A stretch of DNA of 64,000 bases from Actibacterium ureilyticum (lineage in GTDB: Bacteria; Pseudomonadota; Alphaproteobacteria; Rhodobacterales; Rhodobacteraceae). Shown here piece by piece: positions 25,077-38,256 of this stretch (within the stretch, counting starts at the first letter, position 1; the number at the start of each line of letters is the position of its first letter). The stretch spans positions 62,001 through 126,000 of the forward strand of contig NZ_NSBT01000037.1 in assembly GCF_002285435.1 (NCBI RefSeq). Reading direction: 5' to 3'. The notes below the pieces were generated by a model, which ran no database searches, was not told the origin of the DNA, and saw only the letters and a program-made list of their open reading frames with translations. The position numbers were made by a program, and so were the translations under genes.

Positions 25077-26702
25077 ATGCACTGGAAAACAACGGTCGGC
25101 GCCTGTGTGGCGGCGGGCTTTGTCCTGTTGATATCGGGGGCGGCGATGGCCGACACGACCCCCGAAAGCCATCCCACGGCCGATCACAGCAAGTTCGAAG
25201 CGCTTAAGCGGGAATTCGCCTCGGGGCCCGAGGTGACGGCGGCCTGCCTGGCCTGTCACACCGAAGCGTCGGACCAGGTCAAGCACTCGATCCACTGGAA
25301 ATGGGATTACGAACATCCCGATACCGGCCAGAAGCTTGGCAAAAGCTCTGTCATCAACGCGTTTTGCGGCAATGTCGCGTCGAACGAGGCGCGATGCACC
25401 TCGTGCCACACCGGCTACGGGTGGGAGGATATGAGCCAGCCCCCGCCGCAAGAGGCCAACGCGGTCGATTGCCTGGTCTGCCATGACACGTCGGGCGAAT
25501 ACACCAAGCTCTCCACCGGCGCGGGCCATCCCCCGATGGAGGCCAAGGGCCAGACGATCACCGGTGCCGATGCCTGGCCCGTCAACCTGTCCAAGGCCGC
25601 GCAAAGTGTCGGCGCTCCGGGGCGGGAAAACTGCGGCGGCTGCCATTTCTATGGTGGCGGCGGCGACAATGTGAAACACGGCGATCTGTCCTCGGCGCTG
25701 TATGAACCGGCGCGCGACGTGGATGTCCACATGTCCGCCGATGGGCAGAATTTCACCTGCTCCACCTGTCACGTCAGCGAGGATCACGTCTTTGCCGGCA
25801 GCCGCTATAACGTGGAAACCCACGACACGCTGGGCACCGGCCTGCCGGGGCACCGGCGGCATGTCGCGACCTGTGAAAGCTGTCACGGCGACACGCCGCA
25901 CCCGGTGAACCTGAAGGGTGTGAAGCTGAACGATCACACCGACAAGGTGGCGTGCCAGACCTGTCATATCCCGGAATTCGCCCGGGGCGGGGTGGCGACC
26001 AAGACGGTCTGGGACTGGTCCACCGCCGGGCGGCTGGATGCCGATGGCAAGCCGATCCACGAAGACGATTTCGTGCAATCCGATGGCAAGCATCTGCACA
26101 CATACCTGTCGACCAAGGGCGATTTCGAATGGGGCGAGAATGTCGAACCCTATTACGCGTGGTTCGACGGCCAGGTCCGCTATACCCTGCAAAGCGACGA
26201 GATCGACCCGACCCAGGTGGTCGAGGTCAACAAGATCACCGGCAGCGCCGAGGATGGTGTCTCGAAGATCTGGCCCTTCAAGCGGATGGTCGGGCGACAG
26301 GCTTATGACAGTCAGCTGAACCGGCTGGTCTTCAACCATGTCTGGGGGCCGACGACCGACACCGCCTTCTGGACGAATTTCGACTATGCCAAGTCGATCG
26401 AGGCCGGGATGAAAGCCGCGGGCGCCGAATATTCGGGCGAGTTCGGCTTTGTCGACACGTACATGTACTGGCCGATCACCCACATGGTGGCGCCGGCCGA
26501 AAACGCCATGGATTGCGCCGAATGCCATGCCGAGGACGGCCGGATGGTGAACCTGGCGGGGATCTATATGCCCGGCACCGACAGCCTGTCCCCGGCGGGG
26601 ATGCTGGGCCGGGCGCTGGTCGTTCTGACCGCGTTGGGCGTGCTGGGGCATCTGGTGCTGCGGCTCTTTGCCGGGAAATCGAAAGGGGACGATCATGTCT
26701 AG
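25077..26702 (+). CDS. octaheme tetrathionate reductase-type cytochrome c
   Basis: 541 residues with a signal peptide (VGACVAAGFVLLISGAAMA-D). It has eight CxxCH heme motifs: CLACH 57-61, CTSCH 107-111, CLVCH 132-136, CGGCH 186-190, CSTCH 228-232, CESCH 266-270, CQTCH 293-297 and CAECH 480-484. The spacing fits the octaheme tetrathionate reductase (OTR) family, which can also reduce nitrite or hydroxylamine. A C-terminal membrane helix (about 507-531) anchors it on the periplasmic side. GGGGAGGAGG precedes the start. The next gene overlaps by eight bases and supplies a cytochrome b, so electrons probably come from the quinone pool. Substrate direction in vivo is not decided by sequence. Confidence 0.85.
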   Translation: MHWKTTVGACVAAGFVLLISGAAMADTTPESHPTADHSKFEALKREFASGPEVTAACLACHTEASDQVKHSIHWKWDYEHPDTGQKLGKSSVINAFCGNVASNEARCTSCHTGYGWEDMSQPPPQEANAVDCLVCHDTSGEYTKLSTGAGHPPMEAKGQTITGADAWPVNLSKAAQSVGAPGRENCGGCHFYGGGGDNVKHGDLSSALYEPARDVDVHMSADGQNFTCSTCHVSEDHVFAGSRYNVETHDTLGTGLPGHRRHVATCESCHGDTPHPVNLKGVKLNDHTDKVACQTCHIPEFARGGVATKTVWDWSTAGRLDADGKPIHEDDFVQSDGKHLHTYLSTKGDFEWGENVEPYYAWFDGQVRYTLQSDEIDPTQVVEVNKITGSAEDGVSKIWPFKRMVGRQAYDSQLNRLVFNHVWGPTTDTAFWTNFDYAKSIEAGMKAAGAEYSGEFGFVDTYMYWPITHMVAPAENAMDCAECHAEDGRMVNLAGIYMPGTDSLSPAGMLGRALVVLTALGVLGHLVLRLFAGKSKGDDHV

Positions 26703-27354
26703 GCGCATCGTCAAGGTCTATCCGTTCTTCGAACGTTTCTGGCACTGGGCGCAGGTGGTGCTGATCACCACGCTTCTGGTGACCGGCATGGGGCTGAACG
26801 GCTTGCACGGGCTGATCCCCTTTGGCCCGGCGGTGATGCTGCACACGGTGGCCGCACTTGCGCTGCTGGCGCTGTGGATCTTTGCCACGTTCTGGCTGTT
26901 CACCACCGGCACCTGGCGGCAGTTCATCCCAAAGATCGACGGCATGCTCAGCGTCGCGCGGTTCTATGCCTGGGGTGTCTTCAAGGGCGAGGAGCACCCC
27001 TATCACAAGATCCTGTGGCGCAAGCACAACCCGCTACAGGCCGCGACCTATTTCTTCCTGAAATGGGCGATCTTTCCGGCGATCTGGATCACCGGGCTGA
27101 TCTATCTGTTCTATGGCGTCTGGGACTGCGGCGCGGGCAGCAGTGGCGTCCTGACGGTGGTGGCCAACCTGCACCTGCTGGCGGCTTACGTGATTGCGGC
27201 CTTCATCATCGTGCATGTCTATCTGCTGACCGTCGGCCACGGCTTCCGCGCCCATGTGCGGCCCATGGTGACCGGCTATGACGAGATCGACCTGACGCCG
27301 GAACAGGAGGCCTATCTGGAAACCAACGAGCCGGGGCGGATCAAGGCGGGGTAG
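26695..27354 (+). CDS. membrane cytochrome b561-type subunit
   Basis: 219 residues from ATG 26695, inside the end of the octaheme gene. It has four or five membrane helices with candidate heme-ligand histidines in FERFWHWAQVV, VMLHTVAALAL and LHLLAAYVIAAFIIVHVYLL. It resembles the b-type subunits of thiosulfate reductase and Ni/Fe hydrogenase. The role is quinone-linked electron transfer to or from the octaheme partner. The binding site is AAAGGGGACGATC within the upstream gene. Confidence 0.82.
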   Translation: MSRRIVKVYPFFERFWHWAQVVLITTLLVTGMGLNGLHGLIPFGPAVMLHTVAALALLALWIFATFWLFTTGTWRQFIPKIDGMLSVARFYAWGVFKGEEHPYHKILWRKHNPLQAATYFFLKWAIFPAIWITGLIYLFYGVWDCGAGSSGVLTVVANLHLLAAYVIAAFIIVHVYLLTVGHGFRAHVRPMVTGYDEIDLTPEQEAYLETNEPGRIKAG

Positions 27355-27420
27355 GGTGCCTGTCGGACACCGCTCATGCGCCCTTATGCGCGGGATCACG
27401 GGGCGTCAGCCCCGCCGCGC

Positions 27421-27453
27421 GGCGCCCGACCGCCCCCCGGGCGGGCGCCTTTC
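27421..27453 (+). terminator. probable terminator of the octaheme/cytochrome b operon
   Basis: GGCGCCCG (27421-27428) pairs with CGGGCGCC (27442-27449), with further GC pairing inside, followed by TTTC. The T run is short, so the call is moderate. The remaining 223 bp to the FNR-type site show no gene. Confidence 0.45.
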
Positions 27454-27676
27454 ACCGGCGCGCTGATCTTTGCGGAACGATGTGTCTGGCACCATAAAGC
27501 GCGCCACTCCGCCGGATCGACGCCCACCCGCGGTCGGGCACCGAGCGGCTATACGCCGATGTCGGCTTTCCCATAAAGCTGTCAGTCACACCAACCTTCG
27601 GCACGAACACCGGCCGCCAAGTCCCGGAACGCCTCACGCCCTTCGACCAAAGTCGTAGATGATCGGCCCGCCGCGC

Positions 27677-27690
27677 TTGATCTGTCTCAA
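27677..27690 (+). promoter_or_regulatory. FNR/FnrL-type binding site
   Basis: TTGATCTGTCTCAA fits the TTGA-N6-TCAA pattern of FnrL in Rhodobacter. It lies 53-66 bp before the ATG of the cytochrome c gene at 27743, a position compatible with activation under low oxygen. Only one base of the extended TTGAT-N4-ATCAA consensus differs. Confidence 0.55.
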
Positions 27691-27742
27691 GTGGGGGCCG
27701 TCGGCGCAGGCATATCATCGGACCACCATTTCGGAGGTTGCA

Positions 27743-28159
27743 ATGAAACAGATTTCCCACGCCCTTGGCCTTGCCTGCCTGCTGGGCGCCCTGTCACCCG
27801 CCCAGGCGGACAGCACGTTCGACAAGATCAAGGTCGAGGCCGGCGAAAAGCTCTATAATTCCGAGTGTCGCAAATGCCATGCGCCCGATGCCGCCGATCC
27901 CAGCTATGGCCCGCCGCTGGAAAATGTCGTGGGGCGCGGGGCCGGGACGGTCGAGGGGTATGATTATTCCATCGCGCTCGAGGCGTCGGGCATCGTCTGG
28001 ACCCCCGCCGCGCTGCGCGCCTGGATGGAGGATAATGATGGCTTCATGCCCGGCACCAAGATGCGCCATATCGGGATCGAAGACCGCACGGTTCAGGATT
28101 TCATCCTGGCCTATCTCGAAGCCATCACGTCGCAGGACAACGCCCAAGCGTCGGAGTGA
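27743..28159 (+). CDS. small exported c-type cytochrome
   Basis: 138 residues from ATG 27743, with TCGGAGGTTGCA upstream. A signal peptide (LGLACLLGALSPAQA-D) precedes a class I mono-heme domain with CRKCH near residue 43. A likely methionine ligand sits in DGFMPGTKM. It resembles cytochrome c2/c552 electron carriers. The FNR-type site upstream and the octaheme operon before it suggest a role in low-oxygen electron transfer, but it is not in the same operon. Confidence 0.85.
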   Translation: MKQISHALGLACLLGALSPAQADSTFDKIKVEAGEKLYNSECRKCHAPDAADPSYGPPLENVVGRGAGTVEGYDYSIALEASGIVWTPAALRAWMEDNDGFMPGTKMRHIGIEDRTVQDFILAYLEAITSQDNAQASE

Positions 28160-28164
28160 CGGGT

Positions 28165-29310
28165 CTAGTACCCGCGCCAGATCCAGCCGCCGCCCAGGAT
28201 GCGGCTGCCGCCGGTCTCATAGAACACACAGGCCTGGCCGGGGCTGATCCCCTCTTCGGGGGTCAGCAGCTCGACTTCGGCCTCGGTGTCCGAGAGGGGC
28301 CGGATGACCGCCCCGCGCGGGGGGCGGGTCGAGCGTACCTTGACCGACACATGCCATTCGGGCTGGCTGGTCAGGGGCGCATCGCCCAGCCAGTTGATCT
28401 CGCGCACCGGGACGGTGCGGGTCGACAGCATCTCTTTCGGGCCGACGACGACCTGTTTGGCATCGACATCCAGCTTGACCACGTAAAGCGGCTCGGCCAG
28501 CCCGCCGATGCCCAGCCCCCGGCGCTGGCCGATGGTATAGTGGATCACGCCCTCATGCTCGCCCAGCACGCGGCCATCGGCATGGACGATCTGGCCCGGT
28601 TCGGCGGCGCCGGGGCGCAGCTTTTCGATAACGCTGGCATAGTTGCCGTTCGGGACGAAACAGATGTCCTGGCTGTCGGGCTTGTCGGCCACTGCCAGCC
28701 CGTATTTCGCCGCCAGCTCCCGCGTCGCGTCCTTTGACGGCAGGTGCCCCAGCGGAAAGCGCAGGAAATCCAGCTGTTCCGGCGTGGTCGAGAACAGGAA
28801 ATAGCTCTGGTCGCGGTTCGCGTCGGTGGCGCAATGCAGCTCGGGCCCGTTGGTGCCCAGCTTGCGCTGGATGTAATGGCCCGTGGCCATGCAATCGGCA
28901 TCCAGGTCCTGCGCGGTTTGCAGCAGATCCTTGAACTTCACCCGCTCGTTGCAGCGGATGCAGGGCACCGGCGTGGCGCCCGCCAGATAGCTGTCGGCAA
29001 ATTCGTCGATCACCGCATCCTTGAAGATGTTCTCGTAATCCAGAACGTAATGGGGAAAGCCCATCTCCTCGGCCACGCGGCGGGCGTCGTGGATGTCGAT
29101 CCCGGCACAGCACGCGCCCTTTTTCGCCAGCGCCGCGCCGTGATCGTAAAGCTGCAGCGTCACGCCCACCACGTCATAGCCTTCCTCGGCCAGTTGCGCG
29201 GCCACCACGGAACTGTCGACGCCACCCGACATGGCGACGACCACACGGGTGTCGGCGGGGGCTTTGGCAAAGCCCAGCGAATTCAGCGCAGGCGCGGTCG
29301 GGGTGGTCAT
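28165..29310 (-). CDS. mnmA: tRNA 2-thiouridylase MnmA
   Basis: 381 residues from the second of two adjacent ATGs (29310), which gives better spacing to AGGAG than 29313. It has the PP-loop [12 protein letters not shown], the catalytic cysteine segment VPCIRCNE and the second cysteine in DSQDICFV. MnmA puts sulfur on U34 of Lys, Glu and Gln tRNAs. It heads the conserved mnmA - sciP - ctrA - ligA - recG order, in the opposite direction to the others. Confidence 0.95.
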   Translation of the reverse strand: MTTPTAPALNSLGFAKAPADTRVVVAMSGGVDSSVVAAQLAEEGYDVVGVTLQLYDHGAALAKKGACCAGIDIHDARRVAEEMGFPHYVLDYENIFKDAVIDEFADSYLAGATPVPCIRCNERVKFKDLLQTAQDLDADCMATGHYIQRKLGTNGPELHCATDANRDQSYFLFSTTPEQLDFLRFPLGHLPSKDATRELAAKYGLAVADKPDSQDICFVPNGNYASVIEKLRPGAAEPGQIVHADGRVLGEHEGVIHYTIGQRRGLGIGGLAEPLYVVKLDVDAKQVVVGPKEMLSTRTVPVREINWLGDAPLTSQPEWHVSVKVRSTRPPRGAVIRPLSDTEAEVELLTPEEGISPGQACVFYETGGSRILGGGWIWRGY

Positions 29311-29435
29311 CATCGGCTCCTGATGGGAATTGGGTGGGAATATAGGAAAAGTTGAAACACTCTCAAGCCCCGGTTTCATTCCCCGTTAAACATGGGGGCG
29401 CAGGCTGATCCTTGCGAGATGTGAGGGGAAAACCG

Positions 29436-29714
29436 ATGTATCTGAAACGAATCGACGGCCCGCGGGCCGTCACGCTGCCCGATGGCAGCACCATGACCCG
29501 TGCCGATCTGCCACCCGTAGACACCCGCCGCTGGGTCGCCAGCCGCAAGGCCGCGGTGGTCAAGGGTGTGGTGGCCGGCCTGATCACCGAAGCCGATGCG
29601 CTGGCCCGCTACGAGCTGAGCCAGGAGGAGTTCGACAGCTGGAAGCAGGCGATTTTGCAACATGGCCCACAGGCGCTGAAGACCACCACCATTCAAAAAT
29701 ATAGACAACCTTAA
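29436..29714 (+). CDS. sciP: SciP-like DUF1153 regulator
   Basis: 92 residues from ATG 29436, with GAGGGGAAAA upstream. The sequence (MYLKRIDGPRAVTLPDGS..., DTRRWVASRKAAVVKGVVAGLI, YELSQEEFDSWKQAI) is the DUF1153/SciP pattern, a small helix-turn-helix protein that inhibits CtrA-dependent transcription in Caulobacter. It lies directly upstream of ctrA on the same strand. A CtrA-like half site (TTAAACAT, 29386-29393) precedes it. Confidence 0.88.
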   Translation: MYLKRIDGPRAVTLPDGSTMTRADLPPVDTRRWVASRKAAVVKGVVAGLITEADALARYELSQEEFDSWKQAILQHGPQALKTTTIQKYRQP

Positions 29715-29752
29715 ATTGTGCCAATACTCTTTCTCACGCAGGTAACGTGTAA

Positions 29753-29760
29753 TTAACCAT
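29753..29760 (+). promoter_or_regulatory. CtrA half-site upstream of ctrA
   Basis: TTAACCAT equals the CtrA half-site motif and lies 50-57 bp before the ctrA start, in an AT-rich interval. It would allow autoregulation, as in Caulobacter. No full TTAA-N7-TTAA is present here. Confidence 0.45.
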
Positions 29761-29809
29761 TATTGCCGAGTGTCGGAATTGACCACGTGTTTAGGAGCGG
29801 AGATTGAGT

Positions 29810-34811
<5,002 letters not shown>

Positions 34812-34818
34812 CGCGCCT

Positions 34819-34880
34819 GTTCCGATTTGTTCGCGAATGTTCTTAAAAAGTTCTTTACAGAACGTTTCCGATATGAGAAC
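34819..34880 (+). promoter_or_regulatory. array of GTTC repeats including a LexA-type box
   Basis: GTTC occurs at 34819, 34829, 34839 and 34850, about one helical turn apart. The last two form GTTC-N7-GTTC, the LexA (SOS) box of Rhodobacter and other alphaproteobacteria. The inverse GAAC follows at 34860 and 34877. The array sits between the recG stop and the 40-aa gene at 34917, where its promoter must be. Confidence 0.65.
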
Positions 34881-34916
34881 AAAGTAGCAACAGAAATCAA
34901 GCAAGGACCGCCCCCC

Positions 34917-35039
34917 ATGCTGACCGACCTGAAAACCGCCCTGTGCCGCAACCCCATGACCGTCGTGAAAGACGCCGCTGGTGCCGTGTCGCTGGTTGTC
35001 ATCCTGGTGATGGGGCTGCATCTGCCCGGACTTTACTGA
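34917..35039 (+). CDS. 40-aa single-span membrane protein, probably SOS regulated
   Basis: A 40-residue ORF (MLTDLKTALCRNPMTVVKD... ending GLHLPGLY). Residues about 20-38 (AAGAVSLVVILVMGLHLPGL) can span the membrane once, with a basic N-terminal half on the inside. CAAGGACC is a usable ribosome binding site. The upstream GTTC array and the downstream terminator define a short dedicated transcript. A tiny SOS-controlled membrane protein recalls SidA, the division inhibitor of Caulobacter, but there is no sequence evidence of homology. Confidence 0.6.
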   Translation: MLTDLKTALCRNPMTVVKDAAGAVSLVVILVMGLHLPGLY

Positions 35040-35172
35040 ACTGCCTGCGGTCTGTTCCGGGCCCGGCGCATCCCTGTCCCCAAACCGATGCGCCCCAACC
35101 GGCTTTGCCTGTCCCGCAGCCAAGGGTGACCTCTTTCCCTATTGGCCCGGTTCCCAAACAGACACGCCACTT

Positions 35173-35209
35173 GCCGCCGCCGTCGCCCCACGACGCGCGG
35201 CGGTTTTTT
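35173..35209 (+). terminator. strong Rho-independent terminator
   Basis: GCCGCCG-C-CGTCG and CGACG-CG-CGGCGG pair around the loop CCCCA, followed by TTTTTT. It lies 134 bp after the 40-aa gene and ends that transcript. The interval between holds no other convincing ORF. Confidence 0.85.
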
Positions 35210-35335
35210 CGCAGGGGCAGTCGCTTATCGGATCAATTCGTAAAAACGCCTGCCGCCTGTAACAGGAACGTCAGTGGCCGCTTTTGCACAGGGGGTGCAA
35301 GATGACGCGATGACAATAGGCAGGAGACCATTTGC

Positions 35336-35779
35336 GTGATCATCAGGACGTTCGTCAAAGATGACATTCCGGAAATGATCGACCTTAGCCGACAACTGGC
35401 GAAACATGTCGATGATCCGGAACCAAACCTGACGGCAGAGGCGATTGTCGAACTGGCGTTCGGCAATACCCGTTGGTTCGACGCGCTTGTCGCGGAAGAG
35501 AGGCACGGCATCATCGGATTTGCCGCCTTCACCCAGAATTTTGAGTTTCATACGAATTCCAGAACGCTTTTCGTCACGGATCTAGTGGTCAGTGATCAGG
35601 TTCGGCGCGCTGGCGTTGGTCAATCCCTTCTGGAAGCGCTGCATCGTATCGCGATCAAGCGAAACTGCAGCGCCATCAAATTCGAAATATGGAAATGTAA
35701 CGCGCAAGCACATGTGTTCTATGGAAAGCATGGTGCAGAGTGCATTCAAGATGTGGCGCTGATGCGGATAGCCCTCTGA
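35336..35779 (+). CDS. GNAT-family N-acetyltransferase
   Basis: 147 residues, GTG start with GGCAGGAGACC upstream. It has the GNAT fold: IIRTFVKDDIPEMIDLSRQLA, a central strand FVTDLVVSDQVRRAGVGQSLLEAL with the acetyl-CoA-binding RRAGVG loop, and a C-terminal strand. It transfers acetyl from CoA to an unknown amine. Lower GC than its neighbours and an isolated position suggest possible recent acquisition. Confidence 0.85.
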   Translation: MIIRTFVKDDIPEMIDLSRQLAKHVDDPEPNLTAEAIVELAFGNTRWFDALVAEERHGIIGFAAFTQNFEFHTNSRTLFVTDLVVSDQVRRAGVGQSLLEALHRIAIKRNCSAIKFEIWKCNAQAHVFYGKHGAECIQDVALMRIAL

Positions 35780-35862
35780 TCCACGTTTTATTGCGCCCTT
35801 GGAGCCCGCCGCAACCTGCGCAAGAGGGCTCCGTATGCATAAAAGGGATATATTCAGTAGCG

Positions 35863-36315
35863 TCAGGCGCAAGCCGTCTTATGGGCCGCGTCAAAAGCCG
35901 CCAGCGTCGCCTCGAGCGTCAGCATGATCGACGCGTGCCGGTTGGCGTAGTCGCGCGCGGGCAGCAGTACCTCGAACCCGTCAAAGGGCGCATCGGGCAC
36001 CGGGCCGTTCTCTTTCAGCATGGCTTTCAGCTGGTCGCGGGCGGTTTCGACCTGTGCGCGGGTGCAGCCGATCACATGCGCGCCGACGATGCCCGCCGCC
36101 GCCTGGCCCAGCGCGCAGGCTTTCACATCCTGCGCGTAATCGGCGATACGCCCGTCCTGCACCGTGATCGCGACGCTGACGGTCGAGCCGCAAAGCGGCG
36201 CGCGTTTCTTGGCCTGGCCATCGGGCGCGGGCAGGGTGCCCAGATGCGGGATATCTGCCGCCAGCGCCAGGATGCGCTGTGAATAGAGCTTAATCAGATC
36301 GGCATCGGCGGACAT
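35863..36315 (-). CDS. iron-sulfur cluster scaffold protein, NifU/IscU-like
   Basis: 150 residues from ATG 36315. It has the three-cysteine layout of the NifU N-terminal/IscU family: APLCGSTVSVAI, KACALGQAAAGIVGAHVIG and a further Cys in IGCTRAQ. It would assemble or carry Fe-S clusters. This compact version is common in alphaproteobacteria next to hisI. It is divergent from hisI, 66 bp away. Confidence 0.82.
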   Translation of the reverse strand: MSADADLIKLYSQRILALAADIPHLGTLPAPDGQAKKRAPLCGSTVSVAITVQDGRIADYAQDVKACALGQAAAGIVGAHVIGCTRAQVETARDQLKAMLKENGPVPDAPFDGFEVLLPARDYANRHASIMLTLEATLAAFDAAHKTACA

Positions 36316-36381
36316 GGCTTTTCCTTGGCGCGTGTTTTCCCTAGATAGCGTTGCAGCGGTCAATTGCAAAGGAATGCGATC

Positions 36382-36741
36382 ATGGGCTTCGATCCAGACA
36401 TACTTAAGTATGATGCCAACGGGCTGATCCCCGCGATTGCGCAGGATCGGGATGGCGCGGTGCTGATGATGGCGTGGATGAATGCCGAGGCCGTGCGCAA
36501 GACGCTGGAGACACGGCGCGTCACCTATTGGTCGCGCTCGCGGCAGGCGTTCTGGATCAAGGGCGAGACCAGCGGGCATGTGCAGGAGCTGGTGGATTTT
36601 CGCGTCGATTGCGACCGCGATTGTCTGTTGCTGATCGTGGATCAGACCGGGCCGGCCTGTCACACCAACCGGCGCAGTTGTTTTTATACCGCCGTGCGCG
36701 ACGGGGACGAGGTCGAGCTGATGGCGCCGATGGCGGATTGA
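36382..36741 (+). CDS. hisI: phosphoribosyl-AMP cyclohydrolase HisI
   Basis: 119 residues from ATG 36382, with AAAGGAATGCGATC upstream. The zinc- and Mg-binding segment DFRVDCDRDCLLLIVDQ and the CHTNRRSCFY motif are intact, and length matches the single-domain enzyme. It opens the purine ring of PR-AMP in histidine synthesis. No other his genes are in the window. Confidence 0.95.
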   Translation: MGFDPDILKYDANGLIPAIAQDRDGAVLMMAWMNAEAVRKTLETRRVTYWSRSRQAFWIKGETSGHVQELVDFRVDCDRDCLLLIVDQTGPACHTNRRSCFYTAVRDGDEVELMAPMAD

Positions 36742-36747
36742 TTTTCA

Positions 36748-36783
36748 TGCCTCCGGCGGGAGTATTTTCGCCAAGAAGAAGGG
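36748..36783 (+). repeat. dispersed GGAGTATTT...CCAAGAAGAAG repeat, copy 1
   Basis: Reads GCCTCCGGCGGGAGTATTTT then CGCCAAGAAGAAGGGG, in the gap between hisI and gluQ stops. The copy at 56922-56957 (minus strand) is nearly identical. It begins within a few bases of the hisI stop and may act in transcript ends. Confidence 0.7.
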
Positions 36784-36784
36784 G

Positions 36785-37627
36785 TCAGAGCCCCACCATG
36801 CGGCGGATATCGTCCGGCGTCGCGCCCTCGGCCCGGTACTTGGCGATGGCGCGAGCGTCGTCGCGCTTGGCCAGCCGCTTGCCGTTTTCGTCGCGGATCA
36901 GCCGGTGGTGGTGAAAGCGCGGGATCGGATAACCCAGCAGGTGGAACAGCAGGGTGTGGATGCGCGTGGCGTCGAACAGGTCGAGCCCGCGCACCACATC
37001 GGTGATGTTCTGTCCGTGATCGTCGACCACGACCGACAGGTGATAGGCGATGCCGCCGCCTTTGCGCGCCACGACCACATCGCCCACCGTTTGGATCATG
37101 TCGTCCGCGTCCAGCCGGTGGGTGCCGGCATGGGCGGGGCCGGTTTCGGTGAAGGCGGGCAGGGGCTGCGCGGCCTCTAGCGCGCGGGCCATGTTCAGCC
37201 GGATCGCGTCATCGGGGCGGCGGTCTTGCATCGGGCGGTGGCGGCAGGTGCCGGGATAGATCCGCCCATCGGGGCCGTGAGTGGGGGCGCCCTCCTGCGG
37301 GGCGCCGGCGGCGGTTTCGATATCGCGGCGGCTGCAGGAACAGGGATAGGTCAGGCCCATGTCCGACAGCCGGTCCAGCGCGGCGCGAAACCGCGGCTCG
37401 GAACGGGATTGCCGCAGGATCGGTTCGGGCCAGTCGAGCCCCAGCCAGCGCAGGTCGTCGATGGCCTGTTGTTCGAATTCGGGTTTCGAGCGGACCCGGT
37501 CGATATCGTCCATCCGCAGCAGGAACGTGCCGCCCGCCGCGCGGGCCATGTCATGGGCCAGCAGCGCCGAATAGGCGTGGCCCAGATGCAGCGGGCCGGT
37601 CGGGGATGGGGCGAAGCGTGTGATCAA
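36785..37627 (-). CDS. gluQ: glutamyl-Q tRNA(Asp) synthetase
   Basis: 280 residues. The class I signature is FAPSPTGPLHLGHAYSA, and the KMSKS position reads GKRLAKRDDA. A zinc site is formed by CSCS and YPGTC. It lacks the anticodon-binding domain of GluRS, as the GluQ family does; it attaches glutamate to queuosine 34 of tRNA-Asp. The start is TTG at 37627, overlapping the upstream methyltransferase stop (TTGA). Confidence 0.92.
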   Translation of the reverse strand: MITRFAPSPTGPLHLGHAYSALLAHDMARAAGGTFLLRMDDIDRVRSKPEFEQQAIDDLRWLGLDWPEPILRQSRSEPRFRAALDRLSDMGLTYPCSCSRRDIETAAGAPQEGAPTHGPDGRIYPGTCRHRPMQDRRPDDAIRLNMARALEAAQPLPAFTETGPAHAGTHRLDADDMIQTVGDVVVARKGGGIAYHLSVVVDDHGQNITDVVRGLDLFDATRIHTLLFHLLGYPIPRFHHHRLIRDENGKRLAKRDDARAIAKYRAEGATPDDIRRMVGL

Positions 37628-38235
37628 AGCCGTTTCAGAACAATGACATCTGATCCCATGTTCATCCCATCCAGATGCGGGCCATGGGCGCGGGACAGGA
37701 CCGTGACCATGCCCGCATCGACCTGCGCCTGAAGCGCTGTGTCATAGCGGCCATCGGCCAGCGTGGGGTCGTTGAAGGACAGCGCGATCAGCCCGCCGCG
37801 CGCCAATGCGTCGATCAGCAGGTTCAGCGTTTCGGGGGGCGCGGCGCCCAGGCTGATGACGCCGGTGGCCACGATGGCGGCATAGGTGCCGGGTTGGGCG
37901 GGGACCGTGCCGGGCTGGCTGAGCCGCAGATCGTCATAGATCGCCTTGGGCCGGGCCCGATCCAGCATTTCGGGCGTGATATCGACCCCGTGCAGCCGGG
38001 TGAAGCCCACCGCGCGCAGGGCGGCGCCCGAGATGCCCGTGCCGCAGCCGAAATCGAGGATCAGCGCATCCGATGGCAGGTGCGGTTGCAGGGCCTGCGC
38101 CAGGCGCAGCGGGGTGTGATAGCCGCCACCGCCCAAATCCGCGTCATAGCTCGCCGCCCAGTCGCGATAGACCGCAATCGTGTCATCGACGCTGCGGTCG
38201 GTCCAAAGCTGGGGCGTCATCGGCTTGTCGGTCAT
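37624..38235 (-). CDS. class I SAM-dependent methyltransferase
   Basis: 203 residues. The SAM-binding motif is LILDFGCGTGISGAALRAVG, followed by LHGVDITPEMLDRAR and a DxxVATGVISLGA strand. It belongs to small Rossmann methyltransferases of the TPR/UbiE-like type; the substrate is unknown. It is coupled to gluQ by a 4-base overlap, which hints at tRNA or translation work but does not prove it. Confidence 0.82.
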   Translation of the reverse strand: MTDKPMTPQLWTDRSVDDTIAVYRDWAASYDADLGGGGYHTPLRLAQALQPHLPSDALILDFGCGTGISGAALRAVGFTRLHGVDITPEMLDRARPKAIYDDLRLSQPGTVPAQPGTYAAIVATGVISLGAAPPETLNLLIDALARGGLIALSFNDPTLADGRYDTALQAQVDAGMVTVLSRAHGPHLDGMNMGSDVIVLKRL

Positions 38236-38256
38236 GCGCCGCAGCCTAGCGCGGGC

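Noticed and set aside
25023-26714. 563-codon frame antisense to the octaheme cytochrome
   Set aside because: The eight heme motifs on the other strand are decisive; the antisense frame is Gly/Arg/His-rich without motifs.
29714-29809. Full CtrA site TTAA-N7-TTAA upstream of ctrA
   Set aside because: Only a half-site TTAACCAT is present; the other TTAA copies are at the wrong distance.
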